From: Chrysomallon squamiferum
Taxonomy: Eukaryota; Mollusca; Gastropoda; Neomphalida; Peltospiridae
DNA: 64,000 nt
NCBI GenBank assembly: GCA_012295275.1
Contig: CM022676.1
Coordinates: forward strand, 15,454,622-15,518,621
Direction: 5' to 3'
Numbering within the stretch: the first letter of the stretch is position 1; each line of letters begins with the position of its first letter. This document shows positions 1 to 23,900 of the stretch, one piece after another. The notes under the pieces are model-generated. The model saw only the letters and a list, made by a program, of their open reading frames with translations, was not told the origin of the DNA and ran no database searches. The translations under genes were made by a program, and so were the position numbers.

Positions 1-114
1 ACACGAGGCAGACTTGAAAGTACGAGAAAACAACGGGACATGGGGAACTGTCTGTGATAATGAATTTGACGACAGAGATGCTGCTGTGTTCTGTTGCATG
101 CTGGGCTTCAGTAG
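1..114 (+). pseudogene. Frameshifted first-half exon of an SRCR A-type domain (copy 0)
   Basis: The downstream part reads as the usual first half of an A-type SRCR domain (GTWGTVCDNEFDDRDAAVFC) and ends at a good GTAAGT donor. Compared with the paralogous exons at 2242 and 9796, there are 4 extra bases near positions 19-24, after the codons for RGRLE. These put the two halves in different frames and create a stop. It is either a dead exon or an assembly error. The exon start lies outside the window. No matching second-half exon follows before the next first-half exon at 2242, so this copy is also incomplete structurally. Confidence 0.7.
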
Positions 115-1436
115 GTAAGTGAACCTGACTGCATTCAGTAAATCTTTCTATATGTCGAATACGTATAAAGCTATGTCTATCAGGTACAGGTTAGGCTATT
201 GTAGGTTTTTATATAGGGACTTTGTCACAGTTATTTAAAATTCTGAAATCTTAATTCATATCTCAATTTATCAGCTTTTCTCATTTTGTAATTTACGAGA
301 ACTATCAGTAGATTGCACTGTTGTGTTTCTAAATGATCATAAGCCTCCAGTTTTAGATAGGAAGATAGATCAGGGTAATATTCTAAACTTATAAATAGCT
401 AAGAACATTAATCTGTTTTCTTGTTGTAAAATAAACTATAATTCGAAACAGAAAGCAAATTATCAAATATACTTACATTGATGTCTCGCACTGGATTGTT
501 ATAAATTATAACTGTATACTGTGTTTATATAAAACATATGATACAACATTATTCATTTTGATTTTTGAATAACAAAACAAAGATTTGTTTAAATAATAGT
601 GATAATTAAAGTAAAATAAATTATCCTGGAAAAAATCTTTGAAATAATCTGCGTTGCTTTAAATGTACAGAAAATGATATCTCTATTATTCCTTCATCCT
701 TCGTATTAAATAAATATGTATAAATGATTACAATCAGTAAATAAACTGACTTTAATTTCCGATATTTGGTTTTCATCGACGTCTGCTGGAAGGTTATGTA
801 TACGAGCTCGGGGTTTCAGTCTGTACTAATTAATATATGAATATATGTTGCAGTAAATTTGTTTAATCAGGTAATAATATATTAAACAACAGTCTTCATG
901 TATTCATCCTTAGGCAGAAAGATACACTTATTCTCGCCATTACTTGTGTACAGCGAAAGCCTGAAACTCTCCTCTAGATCCATTTTGCTAGTGACAGTGA
1001 GCACCATTCACTAGGATATTTACACCATAGCAACGTAAATCAAGGATTGTTATTCCAACTATTATCGTTTTCGTCCTAGCAGGGCTGGCACAACTTTATT
1101 GTCCTCTACAGACAGAAGTTAAAACAGCAGTGGTAGGGGTCTTCTCATTTGGTCGAATTCCCAATGGGTAGAAATAGGCAATACCTGATTACCTGCATGT
1201 GTAATCAACATGTCCTCTTCATGTTCATACAGATTTTGTTTATAGAATGGCATTTGTTTATTAGCAATTTATTTATACAGTTTTCACAATTAAACTTATC
1301 AGATAAAGAAACAATCGTTGTAATTTCATATTTAGTTATTTTTATATATAATTAGTAACAATCCTAATTAATTTATTCCATAATCCTGTTCTGAATACTT
1401 ATCAAACGCTTTCTCAAATTCTGAAGAAGCACAATA

Positions 1437-1850
1437 CAATTTTTTTCTAGATTTGTTCACTAAAATAATTAGGGAGTATAAAGAAAATATATGGTTTATC
1501 GTGGACTACTTTTTACGAAATCCAGCTTGATTTTCTAAAATGTGGTTTGTTACTTCTGCATACTTACCTAACCTAGAATTTTATGACTCCTAAGTCAAAC
1601 ATAACATTAAACATATAATGGTGACATAATATTAGCAGCATACTTAATATATTCATTAATAATAAAGTATTCTCCATCTTATCGACTACAATGGAGTCTG
1701 GTCACTGCTCTAGACATTTCCTCGCCTGAAAAAAATGAAGTTGCTGGCAATAAGATCACCGCTGACGCACTGTCCAGAGAATACACTTTGTTAGGACGTT
1801 TTTTCAATATATCTTCTTATGTACAGTAAAAATGTTTGTATTGAATATTG
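1437..1850 (-). mobile_element. Shortened LINE fragment, duplicate of the one at 3440-4640
   Basis: This stretch aligns along its length with 4085-4900, for example the shared words ACGAAATCCAGCTTGATTTT and GACATAATATTAGCAG. Two internal blocks are missing relative to that copy. It is a decayed piece of a non-LTR retrotransposon in the intron after the copy-0 SRCR exon. Sharing it with the next intron shows that the two introns come from one duplication event. Confidence 0.6.
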
Positions 1851-1921
1851 TTACTGCCTTAACCAACGCTTTGATTTATTGATTTACAAATATGTATCAG
1901 GTGTATTTTGATGTTATACTC

Positions 1922-2203
1922 ATTGCTCATGGCCGAGCGGTAACATCGTCCGCCTTCGGTGTGCAGGCGAATGGGTGTCACAGGTTCGAGTCTCGTTAGC
2001 GGCATCTGACGGGTTTGTGAGGTCGAGATTGGATTTTCATCTCCTTCGCCACTGTGTTCCCGAATATTGTCTAAGTGTAGACTCTATTCAGACGAACATA
2101 CGACAGAGAATATACAAAATCCTACGAAGGTATGTACGTATGTATGTATCCGTGGGAAAAAACTATCTGGTAACAACACACTGAATTCTGTTATAAGACT
2201 TTC
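1922..2203 (+). mobile_element. tRNA-derived SINE
   Basis: The 5' end resembles a tRNA gene: an A-box-like TGGCCGAGCGG near 1929 and a B-box-like GGTTCGAGTC near 1982. The body matches a second copy at 16190-16463 over nearly 270 bases and includes a TATG-rich stretch. The tRNA part lacks a proper cloverleaf 3' half, so this is a SINE, not a tRNA gene. It sits at the junction where the duplicated intron of copy 0 meets the sequence leading to the next A-type exon. Confidence 0.75.
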
Positions 2204-2241
2204 ATAAATTATCTTCTAATAGTTTCGTGAATTGATTTCAG

Positions 2242-15363
<13,122 letters not shown>

Positions 15364-15510
15364 GTATGCTATTTTTGTTTTTATTTTATGTTTTTTTCAT
15401 TTCTTAAACTTCTTGGATTATTTTAAAGTTTACTTTAACGAAAAAAAAAAAAAACACTTTTCAGTGAATAATGCCCGTTAACTTCTTACTCTTTTTCTTC
15501 CACATTGAGA

Positions 15511-15658
<148 letters not shown>

Positions 15659-16189
15659 GTGTTTGTGTGTATGTGGGTATCTCTTTGTGAGTATAAAGGT
15701 AACTAAAAGACGGCTAGAATCCTCTCCCTTGAATATTTTATAATACAGATACTGGAAAAAGTATTTCTCTATAATGTATTGCAATTTATAAATATCCATG
15801 TGAAACGGCTGAAGTTTATTTATCAGTCACTGTTGAATTCTCATAGCAGACATATCGTACGGTAATCTGAATTAAATGGATATACAACAACAACATTAAT
15901 TTCGATTATCACGATGCTGAGAAAAATAAATATTTCAAAACGGCAAAATTATTTAGTCCGGTTTCTCTCATGGTGAAATTCGAACATGGCGGCCATGTAT
16001 ACATATGAAAGTAAGTGAACTTTAGGCGTACACTGTGTATGTGTTTCCGCATATATACATACATGCATACAGACACAAAAAAAATCACACAAAAATATAG
16101 ATACATGTAAGAATGACGAAAGAGAAAGAATGGCGAGCTCCGTGGGAATCTATGATTACCCTGGGTTACAGAGCAACTTTTATTTAATA

Positions 16190-16463
16190 TTGTCTCACGG
16201 CGGAGCGGTAACATCGTCCGCCTTCGGTGTTCAGGCGAATGGGTGTCAAACGTTCGACTCTCGTCAGCTGCATCTGACGGGTGCGTGAGGTCGTGATTGG
16301 ACTTTGTCCTCCTTCGCCAGTGTGTTCCCGAATATTGTCTAAGTGCGGAATCTATTCACACGAACATATGACACAGAATATTCAGATTATGTATGTATGT
16401 ATGTGTGTATGTGTACATGCGCAAAAACTATCTGGTAATAAGACACTGGAATTTCCTGTTATA
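16190..16463 (+). mobile_element. tRNA-derived SINE, second copy, cut by the assembly gap
   Basis: It is near-identical in layout to the SINE at 1922: GGCGGAGCGGTAACATCGTC in the tRNA-like head, then the same body and the same ...CTGTTATA tail where the Ns begin. In the first copy this tail leads within 50 bases to an A-type SRCR exon. Confidence 0.75.
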
Positions 16464-16663
16464 NNNNNNNNNNNNNNNNNNNNNNNNNNNNNNNNNNNNN
16501 NNNNNNNNNNNNNNNNNNNNNNNNNNNNNNNNNNNNNNNNNNNNNNNNNNNNNNNNNNNNNNNNNNNNNNNNNNNNNNNNNNNNNNNNNNNNNNNNNNNN
16601 NNNNNNNNNNNNNNNNNNNNNNNNNNNNNNNNNNNNNNNNNNNNNNNNNNNNNNNNNNNNNNN
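16464..16663. other. Assembly gap of exactly 200 N
   Basis: The round size suggests a scaffolding placeholder, so the true distance is unknown. It lies between the SINE and the start of the 40-bp repeat array. Missing sequence may include SRCR exons or more repeat units. Confidence 0.97.
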
Positions 16664-18540
16664 ACAATATACAGTGAACCTTTAAACAAAAACATATTAT
16701 TAGGAGTACATACAGGATACCTTTAAACAACAAAGTGTTATTCGAAAATATACGTGATAACTTTAAACAAAACACGAGTTGTTAGAAAATATACAGGTTA
16801 ATGTTAAACAAAAACGTATTTTTAGAAAATATACAGGATAACTTTAAACAGATACGTATTATTAAAAATATACAGTAAAATTTAAACAAAAATCTATTAT
16901 TAGAAAATAAACAGGGTAATTTTAAACAAAACACGAGTTGTTAGAAAATATACAGGGTAACATTAAATGATTTACTAGAAAACATATAGGAAAACTTTTA
17001 AAAAAACCAACAAAGTATTACTAGAGAATACAAAGGAGAACTTGAAACAAAAATGTATTATTAGAACATACAGTGAAACTTTTAACAAATATGCATTATC
17101 AGAAAATATACAGGACAACTTTAAACGAAACTCCTATTGTTAGAAAATATAGAGGAAAAAATTAACAAATCACATATAATTGGAAAATGTAGATGATAAC
17201 TTTAAACAAAAATGTTTTATTAGAAAATATGCAAGATAATTTGGAACAAAAATATACTGGTAGAAAATGAAAAAGATAACGTTAAACAAACATTATACTA
17301 TTATAAAATTATCAGTGAAACGTTAAGCAATAACACATTATCAGAAAGTATACAGGGTAAATTTAAACAAAAACGTATTATTAGAAAATATACAGGGAAA
17401 ATTTAAACGAAAGAGTATTATTAGAATATATAGTGAAACTTTAAACAAAAATATATTATGAGGAATATATATATAGGATAACTTTGAACAGTAACGTCTT
17501 ATTAGAAAATATACGTGACGATTTTAAACAAAACACGAGATGTTAGAAAATACACAGGTTACTGTTAAACAAAAACGATGTATTAGAAATGTACAGCGAT
17601 ACTTTAAACAAAAACGTATTATTACAGTTATACAGTGACAGTTTATACAAAAAGGTATTATTAGGAAATATGCAGGTTAAAGTTAAAGACAAACGTTTTA
17701 TTAGAAATATGTAGTTAAACTTTAAACAAATATGCATTTTTAGAAAATATACAGAAAAACTTTAGACAAAAGCGTATAGTTAGAAAATATTCAGTTCGAA
17801 GTATAGCGAAAACGTATTGTTAGAACATATACACGATATATTTAGACCAAAAGGTATTATTAGGAAATATGCCGGTTAACTTTAAGCAAAAACGTATTAT
17901 TAGAAAATATACAGGATAACTTTAAACAAGAACAAATTATTAGAAATATACAGTAAAACTTGAAATGTGTTGTCAGGAATATACATGGTAATTTAAACAA
18001 AAACGCGTTATTAGAAATATACAGTGAAGTTTCAAACAGAAACATATTAATAGGAATATATATATATATAGGGGAACTTTAAACAAAAACGTTTTCTTAG
18101 AATTGTACTGGGTAAATGTAAACAAAAATGTATTATTAGAAATATACAGTGACATTTTAAACAAAAACGTATTATTAGAAAATATAGATGATCGATTAAA
18201 ACAAAATTCATACAGATAGGAAATACAGAGGATAACTGTAAACAAAAAATGTATTAGAAATGTAAAGTGAAACTTAAAGATAAATGTCTTATCAGTAACT
18301 TACAGGGTAATTTAAATAAAAACTTACTAATAGAAATGTACAGTGTAGAATTATACTCTAAACAAAAATATGTTACTAGAATTATAAGGTGTAACTTTAT
18401 TATATATGTATAAAAACAGAAAGGTGCTGTTAGAAATATGCATTGCAATTTTAAACAAACTTATAGATGAAGAAACACAGTGCATCTTGAAGCAAAAGGT
18501 TATTATTAAATATACAGTGCATCTTCAAACGGAAACCGTA
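16664..18540 (+). repeat. Diverged minisatellite array, unit about 40 bp
   Basis: Nearly fifty units follow the pattern TATTATTAGAAAATATACAG then a GGTAACTTTAAACAAAAACG-like half. Many carry substitutions and small indels, so the array is old. Open frames on the minus strand (repeats of NNTFLFK and SLYIS) arise from the repeat and are not genes. It starts at the assembly gap and ends about 350 bp past the stop codon of the ZNFX1-like gene. Confidence 0.9.
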
Positions 18541-18884
18541 TTATTTTATATATATATATATCAGCAGCAGCAATATTATCAACATCATCGTCACCGACTT
18601 CATCACTATACTCCTCCCAGTTTTCTCTTCAGTTTTTCTATGGTTGTTTTAAGTAGAAATTGACCAGGCACAGATTTCATTTCTGTTAAAATCCTTACTT
18701 TGAACAACTCTGTAAAATAAAAATAAATATATTGTTTTTAACTCTGACTGGTTGAGAACCACAAAATAAATTATCAAATATGTGAATAGGTATCTGTGGT
18801 GATTGGCTGTACATGTTTTACGTATAAATGGATGTATATATTAAAAGAAACTGATAATTGTGATTACTTGTTTTCTTTCTTTTT

Positions 18885-20542
18885 CTATTTTTCTCTGCTC
18901 ATTTGGTGACCACTTCTTCTGTCACTGTTAAATGCTTGTTTTGTTTGTCCCGTCACAGTGTAGTCTGTATCAGGCAAATCCAGTCTGGACATACTGTTTG
19001 ATTTTTCCTGGATATAATCCATGTATCTGTTGGTTATTCGATAATCCACGTCTGATGTAATGTTCGGATGATCCGTCAATTTCTCTCCTCGATAATAGGT
19101 GCAAGTTTTTGGTCTGATGCATTCCTTGGATTTAGTTCCTATGGGATCATTCCTGAATCTGTTTTCTCCTTGATAATCTCTGTGAAATTTTCCTCTAGGA
19201 TAATCCGTCGTTTTAATTTCTCTGGTGTCATTTTTCTCTTTATTTGTATTCTGAAAATAGTCGTCTCTCTTTGTTTTAGGATTGTATCTGTCATTGTCTG
19301 CTCCTGGATAATCGCTCACGGATTTTCTTCTGAGATGATCTTTCTCCGTATTTGCTTTCGTAAAGTCTCTTTCTATGTATGCTTTGGAATTATTTGGGGG
19401 ATTATTGCTCTTTTGATTTATTCTCCAAATATACTTGTTTTGTTCCGTTCTGGTATAATGGGTGTCTGAACGTGTTCCGTGTGATTTTTCCATCTGAATA
19501 TCTGAAAGTGTGATTTCAGCCTCCACTATGGATGACTCTCTATCCGACGGCTTACTGTTAGCAAATCCATCTGACGCCCTTCTGTTAGTATCTTTGCCTG
19601 ACGTCCTTGTGTTACTGTCTTTGTCTACCAGCCTACTGCTATTATCTTTCTCTGACGTCCATCTGTTACTATTTCTGTCTGACTCTCTTCTGTTGGTATC
19701 TCCCGCTGACGACCTTCTATTAGTATCTTTCTGTGATGCCGTTCTGAATAACACTTCACTGTGAGGATGTCGATCTGACGCCCTTCTGCAACTGTCTTTG
19801 TATGACGCACTACTGTTACTATCTTTGTCTGCCGCTCTGCTATTTGCATCTCTCTTTATCGTCCTTCTGTTACTATCTGTGTCAGTCGCCCTACTATTTG
19901 CATCTCTCTTTGTCGTCCTTCTGTTACTATCTTTGTCTGTCGCCCTGCTATTAGCATATCTCTCTGTCGTCCTTCTGTTACTATCTTTGTGTGTCGCCCT
20001 ACTATTAGCATATCTCTCTGTCGTCCTTCTGTTACTATCTGTGTTTATCGCCCTACTATTTGCATCTCTCTGTGTCGTCCTTCTGTTACTATCTGTGTTT
20101 GTCGCCCTACTATTAGTATATCTCTCTGACGTCCATCTGTTGGTGTCTCTGGCTGACTTTCTTCTGTTGGTACATTTGTCTGATGTCTTTCTGTTAGTAT
20201 GGTTGTCTGCCACCTCGCTTTCAAGATGTCGATCTGAAACCCTTCTGCTACCACGTCTGTCTGACGTCCATCTGAAAGTATCTCTGTCTGATCCTCTACT
20301 GCTAGTATCTCTCTCTGACGCCCTACTGTTAGTATATCTCTCTGACGCCCTACTGTTAGTATATCTCTCTGACGCCCTACTGTTAGTATATTTGTCTGAC
20401 GCCCTACTGTTAGCATATCTGTTGGACGCCCTACTGTTAGTATATCTGTTGGACGTCATTTCGGAGGACGTCACATCTTTTCTTGTACTGGAACAGATTT
20501 CGCACTCTGCATTCTTCCCGAAATAGTCAAAATAGATATGAC
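18885..20542 (-). CDS. ZNFX1: ZNFX1-like gene, last coding exon: end of RZ finger plus repetitive Arg/Ser/Asn-rich tail
   Basis: On the minus strand, GTGTTTCAG at 20543-20551 is a clean acceptor. The exon then reads HIYFDYFGKNAECEICSS in frame, completing the zinc finger begun by GWLKCQAG in the previous exon. The split codon gives Gly, and the Cys-x3-His ... Cys-x2-Cys spacing matches the RZ-type finger of ZNFX1 and RNF213. After the finger come about 530 residues of low complexity. The first 300 or so are units such as SERYTNSRA (9 residues) or an 18-residue pair of the RRTTERYANSRATDKDSN kind. The rest is rich in Asp, Asn, Lys, Arg and Tyr without clear repeats, ending MSREK. The frame is open throughout despite 27-nt repeats, which suggests coding constraint. 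The tail has no known function; a disordered RNA- or condensate-binding role is a guess. Confidence 0.75.
19510..20474 (-). repeat. In-frame 27-nt and 54-nt coding repeats
   Basis: Repeats of 27 nt (20320-20460, nearly identical copies) and of 54 nt (19840-20110) encode the ERYTNSRAS and RRTTERYANSRATDKD units. All keep the reading frame of the minus-strand exon. The long open frame on the opposite strand is a by-product. Confidence 0.85.
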
Positions 20543-20990
20543 CTGAAACACAAATATGATTCTAGAATTATAATTTCTGTCACGGTGTTTTTTAAATACT
20601 GTTTATTTTTTGGTTTTTTGTTTATTATCCTATGGAATAGCTGGATATTGGGACTGAACCATCATTGGACGTAAAAATTACTAGATGTAGGTCGAAGACA
20701 AGAGAAAGAAAAGATGATGAAAAGAAAAGAAAATAAAGAAGTGAAGAAAAATATGAAGAAATAAATACCAAATTATAACTGAATAATAAGTAAATAAATA
20801 AATAAAATTAGATCTGGAAATATGCGAATCAGCCAAAAATGAGATATATAAAGATAATAATTTAATAACAAATACAAAATATTTCGATATTACTAAAATA
20901 TCATTTGACGTTGTTTTAGATATATAAATTTACAGACAGACATTTATAAGTTCTTAATTAAAAACAGATACAGAAAAACAGTGTTCTCAC

Positions 20991-23900
20991 CTGCTTGACA
21001 TTTCAGCCAGCCTTCCCTACTGAAATTCATGGTAATTTTATCTGTGGAGACGTAACGAAGAGATATTTCACTTGAAGGAAGGAAAGGAGCCCGAGATTTA
21101 ACTATTTCTTGACGTTCTGGAGTAAAGGCATTTCCATCCATAGCGAACTTTTTAATTACATCAGTAACATCATTTGTATTGTCTGTGATTTTCTGTGACT
21201 GTTTGGCGTTGTCTGAAGCTGATTTTAGATCGATTAGCAGTTTCAGTCTTTTCGTTTCATTGTCTGCATCGAATTGCTCCTGCTTCGTAAATATTCTTCT
21301 GTCCTTCGATATCCATGTCTCGAAACGATCCACGTCTTTACAATGTTCACTGATCCCCATCTTACGAAAATATGTTTTAAACGTATGACAGTTATTTTTT
21401 AGAGCCATAAGCATCTGACGCAAACTCATTGACCTTTGTGTTTCGTAATAGTCTTTTCTTTCCTGCTTTATTAATTCAAGCTTGATATAATCTACGTCCA
21501 GTAAAGTCTGTTTGATGACGTCTCTATATCTTCCACTATGTCTAATGAGCACGTTACAGCGTGGACAACGTTTCAACTGGATTGTGTTGGATTTCGACTC
21601 CAACAGCTCATCGAGAGCTTGCACCTCAAAGATATGTCCGCAGTCTTCGAGCTGCACAAACAGAGAGTAATTTCGTTTATCAGCCTGCAAAGCTTTCACT
21701 TCATCTCTGTTGCAGACTCGACAAAGATCAGGACACTTTTCTCCTACCAGACCAATGCATCTGTGCTGACACGACAGCTTCTTCATGCACCGCTTGTTGG
21801 AGCGTGGCGCATTCCACACATCACAACATCGTCTACGAATGCTCCTTCCCTTGCAGGTGAACTCGCAGTTTTCACGACACATTGAACAGCGGTCACCACA
21901 TGACCTATCACAGGACAGATGGTCACAGCTGTTCTCACACGGCAAAGGACAAAGTGGACACGTAGAACAGTCACTGACACATTCGTGTCCACACAGCAGA
22001 CGTTTCCTGCATTTCTCCTTGCAGGCAACGTGAAGTCGACCTTGAACACATTCGTGACAAGAACCACGACAAATATGACCACATTTCAAAACGGTGCTGC
22101 ATTTTATATTACAAATGGCGTTGTCTCGTTCATGACAAACCATTTCAATTTCATGACCACATTTCAAAACGGTTCTGCATATTACGTTACAAACTGCCTT
22201 GTCTCGTTCATGGCAAAGCACTTCAATTTCATGACCACATTCCAAAACGGTGCTGCATTTCACATTGCAAATGGCTTTGTCTCGTTCATGGCAAAGCACT
22301 TCAATTTCATGACCACATTCCAAAACGGTGCTGCATTTCGCATTACAAACGGCGGTGTCTTGTTCGTGACAAACCACCTCAATTTCGTGCCCGCAGTACA
22401 AACCAACATGCTTTACTAGCTGCATGCACTTGATTGTACTTGCATCGGCAGAGCAAGGAATTTCTTGTTTGTGTCCACACGCTGGTATCACCTCGGTAAC
22501 GGGAGCGACACAGTCTCTGCAATATTCAGAACAAAGAAGCGGACATTTATGTTGAAATTTACACAAAATTCTTTCACACGGTTTCTGACATCTGTATTTG
22601 AGATGAAGTGGATCAGCTGGATGGCACGCCAGTTCACACACGTGACCACAGTTCAGTCTGTACGTGCATTGCTTTCTGCAGCCTCCTTCAGGAACCAAAC
22701 TGAAATCTTCTGCTTTCGCAGCTTTTACTCCTTCATCTTTGACGTGATTTCGACAATAAAGACCAAGAGCATTTCCGAGCTGGTCGGTCGATTTCAAATC
22801 GTCAATAATGGTTTTCCATAATTTACTCTGTTGACCGAGCAGGGTAAAGTTTCCTATGACGTAAAGTCCCATTCTAGCTCTGGAAAGAGCTACACACACC
22901 CGGTTGTCTGTTTTCAGAAAGCCAATACTCCTCTCCAGATTGCTGCGTACCAAAGACAGCAGTATGATATCATTCTCCTCTCCTTGGTAATTGTCAACAT
23001 CTGTGACAATGACATTTGTAAATATTTCGTCTTTCATATTCTTCTTCAGATAGACGACCTGAGCTGAATACGTAGTTAAGACTGTGATTTCCTTTGGATG
23101 ATAACCTTGTTTCAAGAGGTAGCGACAGAGCGCTATAATATATTTCGCCTCAAACACGTTCAAATGACTCACGAGTTCGTCATTTGTTTCTTCATTTTCA
23201 CAATGGTTTATGAAAAATACATTGGTACACACACCCAGGATATCCGGGTATTTCTCAACAGAAGGGTGATCTCTGAGATGAGGATAGATGTGTTTCATGA
23301 TTCTGGAAATACAGGGCCGCATTCTGTGCTGTTGCTCAAGACACACACACTCCAAGCCGTTGTTAACCATTCGTTCAAATAAGGATAACTCCAGGTTATA
23401 TCGTTTTGCGAGTGCGTAAACAGTGGGACTTGGTCGCAGCTGCTGATGGTCTCCGATCAGAATCAGATGCTGACATCCTGAATTCAGTGATGCAATCACG
23501 TGGCCTTCCAGAACTTCTGCAGCTTCCTCAATGATGATGATTCTTGGTTTAATTTCTTCTAAAACCTTCTGATAACGAGCAGCAGCACTCGTTGTCATTC
23601 CTACCACAGAACATCTTCTCATCACTCTCTGGTCCGCGTCCTGCTTCGCCGTTCTGTATGTTTCTCCAGCAGCACTGACTCTTTCCTGCAGCTCTTCTAT
23701 CTCTGACTCAGTTTGCTCTTTCAGATGTTGCACCCACAACCTGTAAAGACGCCACCGATTTCTGGGTGAGAGTGACCAGATATCTTCTACTGCGTCAGCT
23801 TCTCTTTCTGACATCCTAGACTGCGACATCATGTTTGTGATCAAAACAGAACTTTCACTTTGTGAAATCTCTTTAAAAACCGTGTCGAAGTCAATGAGCA

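Noticed and set aside
1922-2010. Functional tRNA gene
   Set aside because: A- and B-box-like elements are present, but no cloverleaf 3' half follows and the sequence continues into a body shared with 16190-16463. It is a SINE.
16281-16775. Frames spanning 16464-16663
   Set aside because: They run through the N gap and have no meaning.
16664-18540. CRISPR-like array
   Set aside because: Units are adjacent with no unique spacers, repeats are diverged, and the context is an animal genome. It is a minisatellite.
19798-20526. 242-codon plus-strand frame rich in Leu and Ser
   Set aside because: It is antisense to the minus-strand repetitive exon. The 27-nt repeats keep all frames open, and it lacks the continuity with the RZ finger that the minus strand has.
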